Shown here: piece after piece, positions 58,401-64,000 of the stretch
Layout: each line of letters begins with the position of its first letter
Numbering within the stretch: position 1 is the first letter of the stretch
Assembly (NCBI GenBank): GCA_025738555.1
Contig: JAOVFP010000004.1
Location: 3,162,001 to 3,226,000, forward strand
Length of the DNA stretch: 64,000 nucleotides
Direction: 5' to 3'
Source: Cyathus striatus
Taxonomy: Eukaryota > Basidiomycota > Agaricomycetes > Agaricales > Nidulariaceae
The notes under the pieces: generated by a model
The model's database searches: none
Seen by the model: only the letters and a program-made list of their open reading frames with translations
Told to the model about the DNA's origin: nothing
Program-made: the position numbers and the translations under genes

Positions 58401-59209
58401 CTGTTGTTCAATTGTAATTGTATGTAGTACTCGGAAAAATATGCTTACTCAGAAAATCTCGTGCAATAACATTTGCATCTGCTATCATAAAATGTTGAAG
58501 TAACTTCTCCGCGATGTGCTGAAACGGAGTCATTTGATCCAGAAGTTTTGCGTATCCCTTCTGCGAATGATGAGCAAATAAAGATCTTGTCTTTGATCTA
58601 TGTAGGACACGAATTAAAATCCCGCAGCCGCTGCTATTGTATGATATTTGTCAAGTAAAACCTGAGGGAGTGACATGCTCGTAGCCGTAGTGAATTGGAT
58701 GGTGTCATTACAGAGGTTGTCTTGAGAATGAAAGAGAATAAGTAAACCACTTGAGGATAGGAAACCCTTCAAGTGTTCTGCGTGCCGGTCAGCACGTCAT
58801 CCAACGGCCGCAGCTATTCGACACCGACCTAGAATCGTTGCCAAGTGAGTAGCATATCAGATAAACAATTGATATTGTCGTCAGAATTATCATTCCCAGC
58901 CACGTAAGCGGCGAAGTACTCCGGCATAGTACAAGGCCGCAAATTACCACGCCAATGAAAGCTGGGTCTTCCTCCGCTACTTTGTACTTGAATGAGTTCA
59001 GATGGATACGTACATCTCCAGCGTGATCGACTGAAACGGCGCCAACACAGCTCGCATCCCTGGAAATGCAAATCCTCAGCACTTCTTTAACACTTTGCAG
59101 GTAATATAAAAAGGATAGCTTCCTACGGTGAAGAGGGCACAAGACAAGCACAAGATTCAATTCACTCACTCACTCACTCGTAACATCCAGTTCTAAACAT
59201 CCTCGTCAT
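58401..59209. other. Intergenic region upstream of monooxygenase 2
   Basis: No gene is called; a 126-codon minus-strand open stretch (58789-59169) lacks any recognisable content. TATAAAAA at 59105-59112, 98 bp before the ATG, is a good TATA box for monooxygenase 2. Four CACT repeats follow at about 59163-59178. Confidence 0.5.
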
Positions 59210-61328
59210 ATGTCTACCCCAGTTTTGATTGTAGGTCGCATATTGCTTGTAATCACCTTCATACTCACATTGTCGCATTAGGTTGGTGCAGGACCTTCCG
59301 GTCTAATCCTAGCCCTGTCCCTTCTGCAAAATGGGGTTTCTGTTCGAATCATCGAGAAAGAGGTGTCTCACCGTGTTGGGGAAAGAGGTGCAGGTGTAAT
59401 GGTACGTTCATGTCATATTAAATTCAGATATGTTGAAGATATCTTGCTGATATCACCAAAGCCACGCACTCTTGAGCTCCATAACTATTTGGGAACTCTT
59501 CCTGACGCCCTCAAGATCACGAAACGATTTCCTCCGCTTAGACTGTACGCGCCCGGAAGTACCAAATCGCTGTCCGACCGGGAAATGGCACCTTACGTCG
59601 AGCCCACTCCCCATATTCCTTATGTACGTTTAATTTTACTCCTCTTGGTCGCATCCTGACATCTACAATTAGTCAAACCCTTTAGCCCTTGGGCAAAACC
59701 ATCATGAAGCAATCCTTCGCTCACATATCAAGAAATTTGGTGTTGAGGTTGAACTCGGAACGATGCTTGAAAAGTTTGAGCAGTTTGAGGATCATGTCGT
59801 TGCGCACCTCGTTAAAACAGTTGGGGACACAACGGTCCCAGAAACGGCCAAAGTATCTTGGCTTGTCGGAACGGATGGTGCTCGCAGCGTTGTTCGAAAA
59901 CAGCTCAACTGTTCGTTCCTTGGAGAAACTTTTGAAGGTGAACAGATGGTTGTTGGTGATATAAATGTAAAAGGGCTCGATTCTGCGGTTAGTTACTTTT
60001 CGTATATTCAGTTCCACGAAGTTCTAACTGTTGGTATTGCAGTTCTGGCATATCTGGGGTGATCCTAAAGACAAAGCGTGAGTTTATTACCCTATTAACA
60101 TTTAATATATTTACTCACGATATGCTCAAGGGTGTCAATACGCCCTTCTGGTCAAGATCCAGAGATTTTCAATTTCGTAATACTCGGGAAGAACGCAAAT
60201 CACGATGACCTGAACTCCAGTCACGAGAAACTCGTTTCTTTCCTATACGAAATGACAGGATCGAAGGATTTAATAACCTTCGGAGACGTGATATGGAACA
60301 GTGTCTATCGGTAAATGTTTTTATTATCTCTCAAGTACATTAACGACCTACACATTTACGCAGTGCCAATGTTCGCATGGTCGATAAATTCCACATAGGA
60401 AGGGTCTTCATCGCTGGAGGTGTGTCTAATAAGTTTATTCTGGATTCGAAAGTTTTGACGCGCGCCTTAGATGCTGCCCATTGTCATAGTCCCACAGGAG
60501 GTCAGGTATGTAGTATAACCGTCCATTGAAGCAATCACTAAGCTTCTACGCAACAGGGCATGAACTCCAGTGTACAAGATGCGGTATGTCTACCACCACA
60601 AACAATTTATGTATATTGAGCTGATAGAATATGGTTAGTTCAACCTCGGATGGAAACTTGCTCTCGTCATTCGAGGCCTTGCACCCATCACTCTCATCGA
60701 CACCTACGACGAAGAACGGCTCCCCGTAATCAAAGAAATGCTCCAGAAGACAACCGTTCTGCTAAACCAGACAGTCAACCCCAAAGACCAGAATGACAGA
60801 GATGCAGCTATGCATCGCGGAGTGGAACTGCACATGCTGGGAGTCAATTATCGCAGCAGTTCCATTGTATTTGATGATGATACCCTCGAGAGGGCCATCG
60901 GAGCAGCATATGGCGTCGATAGTGCATTCGCCGCCAGAGCGGGAGATCGAGCACCTGATGCACCGGGACTGGTGCAAGTTAGCGCCCCAGAAGGAAAAAC
61001 AAGCCTTTTTGAGCTGTTCAAAGCCAACTATCACACCGTGCTTACATTTGGAGGCGCTGAGCAACACGAAGGGTTGCTTTCGACTGTCAAGAAGCTCCCC
61101 AAGGGATTTGTGAAGACCGTGCTGGTCCTTGGAGCCAAGGACGAGAAGCCAGCTACGGCCGAAGGATTTGACGTTGTCGTCACTGATAGCGAAGGTTATG
61201 CACATGCGGGATATCATGTTGGGGATAAAGAAGCCAAATTTGTCGTTGTTCGTCCAGATGGTATTGTCGGTGCTCGCGTTGGTACTGTTGCCAACGTAGA
61301 GAAGTACTTTTCGAAGATCTTCAATTAG
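59210..61328 (+). CDS. FAD-dependent aromatic-ring monooxygenase 2 (phenol-hydroxylase-like)
   Basis: Exons are 59210-59230, 59282-59401, 59462-59623, 59673-59987, 60043-60077, 60131-60310, 60364-60419, 60471-60505, 60557-60583 and 60639-61328, encoding 546 aa. Exon number, phases and most sizes equal those of monooxygenase 1, so the two are tandem paralogues. Motifs are GAGPSG (9-14), GTDGARSVVR (from 167), then FIAGDAAHCHSPTGGQGMN with the canonical GGQG, and the C-terminal thioredoxin-like domain (VVVRPDGIVGARVGTVANVE). The C-terminal exon is the most conserved. It is probably cytosolic. A decayed third copy lies beyond the FPP synthase. Confidence 0.88.
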
Positions 61329-62162
61329 ATACATTAAATAATCAATGGAATGTGTGCAACTGTCACATCACTTACATATACTTTGTACCAATGTCGTTTT
61401 CTGTACCCACCCTTAAAGTTCACGCGCCTGTTTGTTAGAAGCCATACGAGTCACCGAATTTCTCACTTGCTGTATTTATTGACATCCTCAAATCGAAGAC
61501 TACTGTGCAAGTAGCACTTTCAATGGGATTTCATAGAATGAGATGAAAAAGTGCACACTGGGTCACATTTTATCACTCACATAAAAACGCCTCTGTTTGT
61601 TCCTCACTGGACACACTTGTTCCATCACACCGCGGTCCCCCTATCACCTGAGCTTGAACTTCAGCGTGCCGGGACGCGTCACCCTCAGGCATCCAAAGTT
61701 CTTATACGTGAATAGTGTAGATTTGTAAGGCGAAACAGTAAATACCATATAAGATACTTACTAAGATAAGATGAATTGGGCAGTGTACAAGGGATTGGGG
61801 GTGTACTTGCAAAGGACCGGTTGAAAACAGTATTTTCTGATCATGATGCCGTTTAGGTGCCGGTATCAAGCAAACAAATTCACGATTCTCCCACGGTTTC
61901 GGATGTCAGAATCACCTCGAATCCGTCAACTCTGACCCCCTAATGTTGCGTGGCAAGATGGACGTCCGCGATCGCTGGATCTGGCCAAGATCTGGCACCT
62001 CTTGAACCTAGTCCTGCACGACACCCTTGCCGTTACAGTTCAGCTTCCTAACGTATAAGTTTAGAAAAGATACCAGCCCCCGCTTCAATTACATCAGTAC
62101 TTCAATTTTGCATATATTTAAGAGTAGCCGCATAGCAGCAATCCCCAAGACCCAGTTAATAA
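61329..62162. other. Intergenic region upstream of FPP synthase
   Basis: No gene is seen. An AT-rich TATATTTAAGAG at about 62112-62123, some 50 bp before the ATG, is the best core-promoter candidate. Confidence 0.4.
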
Positions 62163-63395
62163 ATGTCAAACGCAGCCTCACGCCGGGAAAAATTCAAAAG
62201 CTTCTATACCACTATCCGCGATGAGCTGCTCGATCACATCGTTAAGGAGGGGATACCTCCCGACGCGGTTGAGTGGTACCGGAAGGTGAGTTGCATATTT
62301 ATGTAGGTCAGTGAATTTTAATAACGCTGTTGGACTTCAAGAACATGGATTACAACCTCCCAAATGGAAAGTTCAACCGAGGGACATTTATGGTGGACGT
62401 TATAGAAATCCTCCAAGGTCACCCACTATCAGAAGAAGAGTACCCGCGTGCAGCGGTGTTAGGATGGTGTTGTGAATTTGTAATATGTTCCCACTTTATA
62501 CCCCCTGAGTTAAGCTAACACCAGCTTTACAGTATCAAGCATATTTCCTAGTAGCCGACGACATAATGGATTTCTCCATCACACGCCGCGGCCAGCCATG
62601 TTGGTATCGAAACGAAGAAGTTGGGATGCGAGCTATAAACGATGCGTTCATGCTCGAAGCTGCGATTTATCATCTTTTGAAGGTCCATTTCCGGTGTGAA
62701 CCCTATTACACGGATATTGTTGATCTTTTCCATGAGACGTTATATATCACCGAGATGGGGCAATTGCTGGATTTGGTTACAGCCCCGCAGGATGTAGTTG
62801 ATCTTGGAAAGTTCTCCCTTGAGAGGTAGAGTTACCATTAACTTTCAAGTTGTCTGTTCCTGACATCGAAACCATTAGGCAGAACCTGATATCGAGATAC
62901 AAAACCGCATACTCATATTACTTCCCTGTAGCTCTCGGACTAGCAATAACTGGCATCCCTCCTCTTTCCCAGGTCCCCTCGTCGCCTTCTAACCCCTACG
63001 AGGTAGCAAAGACAATTCTCGTGTCAATGGGCGAGTACTACCAAGTCCAAGACGACTTTTTCGATTTTGCTGGCCCTCCAGAGAAAATAGGTAAAATTGG
63101 CACAGATATCGTGGATAATAAGTGTTCCTGGTGTATAGTTACTGCGTTAAACCTTGCTACACCTGAGCAGAGGAAGATTCTTGAAGATAATTATGGAAGG
63201 AAAAATAAGGAATGCGAGGGGCGGGTTAAGGAGGTATTTGAGGAGGTAGGATTAAGGCGTGTGTATGCAGAGTATGAAGAGAGTGCTGTGGCTGAACTTA
63301 GAAGAAAGATAGAGGGTGTTGTGGAGGGTGAGGATGGGTTAAAGAAGGAGGTGTTCGAGAGTTTCCTTGGAAAGATATACAAACGCGACAAGTAG
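62163..63395 (+). CDS. ERG20: Farnesyl diphosphate synthase
   Basis: Condenses DMAPP/GPP with IPP to farnesyl diphosphate in the cytosol. Exons are 62163-62285, 62342-62479, 62533-62825 and 62879-63395, encoding 356 aa, the usual length. The first Asp-rich motif is DDIMD (96-100), with aromatic residues at -5 and -4 (Tyr91, Phe92) as expected for a C15 product. [13 protein letters not shown] starts at Lys193 and the second Asp-rich motif is DDFFD (243-247). The C-terminus ends KIYKRDK, as in eukaryotic FPP synthases. It sits between monooxygenase 2 and a pseudogene copy of it, so it is part of the cluster. It may be a cluster-specific duplicate of the sterol-pathway enzyme rather than the housekeeping copy; this cannot be settled from the window. 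Confidence 0.9.
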
Positions 63396-63467
63396 ATTAA
63401 CATATAGTTTTAGTTTCGTGTCAATTAATGAAGAGAGACTCAATCATACTTGACTCCGACTTGATTC

Positions 63468-64000
63468 ATAATCATCGAGAAAGAGGTGCAGGTGTGATGG
63501 TGCGTTTCTGTCATGTTAAATTCAGATATTTTGAGGATATCTTACTGATATCATATCATAATAGCCACACACTCTGGAGCTCCATAACTATTTGGGAACC
63601 CTCCCTGACGCCCTCAAGATCACGAAACGATTTCCTCCGCTTAGAATGTACGCGCCCGGAAGTACCAAATCGCTGTTCGACCGGGAAATGGCACCTTACG
63701 TCGAGCCCACCCCCATATTCCTTATGTATGTTTAATTTGCTCCTCTTGGTCCGCATCCTGACACATCCACAATTAGTCAAACCCTTTATCCCTTGGGTAA
63801 AACCATCATGAAGCAATCCTTCGCTCATATATCAAGAGATTCGGTGTTGAGGTTGAACTCGGAACGACGCTTGAGAAGTTTGAGCAGTTTGAGGATCATG
63901 TCGTTGCGCACCTCGTTAAAACAGTTGGGGACACAACGGTTCCAGAAACGGCCAAAGCATCTTGGCTTATCGGAACGGATGGTGCTCGCGGCGTTGTTCG
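63468..64000 (+). pseudogene. FAD monooxygenase 3, truncated and frameshifted, runs off the window
   Basis: From 63468 the sequence follows monooxygenase 2 (59350 onward) closely, introns included, to the end of the window. The start, including GAGPSG, is missing. Relative to copy 2, 24 bp is deleted between two GAAAGAGGTG direct repeats. One C/T is lost near 63709 (CCCACCCCCAT versus CCCACTCCCCAT), which shifts the frame. GCAGCGTT became GCGGCGTT near the DG motif. The duplicate is recent but dead in its 5' half; its 3' end lies beyond the window. Confidence 0.75.

Noticed and set aside
58789..59169. 126-codon minus-strand open stretch upstream of monooxygenase 2
   Set aside because: It overlaps the promoter of monooxygenase 2, has no recognisable content and no splice partners.
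60762..61334. 190-codon open stretch antisense to the last exon of monooxygenase 2
   Set aside because: It is a shadow of a well-supported coding exon.

Overview
This window looks like nuclear DNA of a mushroom-forming basidiomycete (Agaricomycetes). The evidence is: genes cut by many 45-65 bp GT..AG introns; three SC15-like secreted-protein genes; a Plavaka transposase with a DUF6532-type gene; fungal P450s, an aryl-alcohol-oxidase-type GMC enzyme and FAD aromatic hydroxylases; and old repeats that have lost CpG to TpG/CpA.

Layout. 0-6.5 kb: a Tc1/mariner-like remnant, then an old copy (A) of an SC15-like gene whose second intron holds a nested 2.87 kb insertion. 6.7-12.4 kb: a secreted GMC oxidoreductase and two divergent paralogous SDR-like genes. 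12.4-41.4 kb: a transposon island. It holds two solo LTRs of one family with perfect 5-bp target duplications, a decayed Plavaka/DUF6532 pair, a decayed Tc1-type transposase, MITEs and one young 12.7 kb Ty3/Gypsy element (21034-33756). 41.5-42.0 kb: a tRNA-Ser(AGA) split by about 0.4 kb. 43.5-49.8 kb: P450, SDR, P450. 50.3-54.3 kb: two intact, divergent SC15-like genes. 56.2-64 kb: two FAD monooxygenases with identical exon layout, a farnesyl diphosphate synthase, and a truncated third monooxygenase running off the window.

The most unusual object is the Gypsy element. Its LTRs differ at only two of 1177 positions. gag, pro and pol lie in three successive -1 frames with slippery heptamers at both junctions. 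Between pol and the 3' LTR it carries two intact, intron-containing genes on the opposite strand, one encoding a Zn2Cys6-like cysteine pattern and an RGG-like tail. I do not recognise their function.

FPP synthase, FAD aromatic hydroxylases, P450s and SDRs together suggest a farnesyl-derived (possibly meroterpenoid) biosynthetic cluster at 43.5-64+ kb. No terpene cyclase, prenyltransferase or polyketide synthase lies in the window, so the product is unknown. The GMC and SDR pair at 6.7-12.4 kb may be a separated arm of the same locus; that is inference only. All exon boundaries were read by eye from splice signals and frame continuity.
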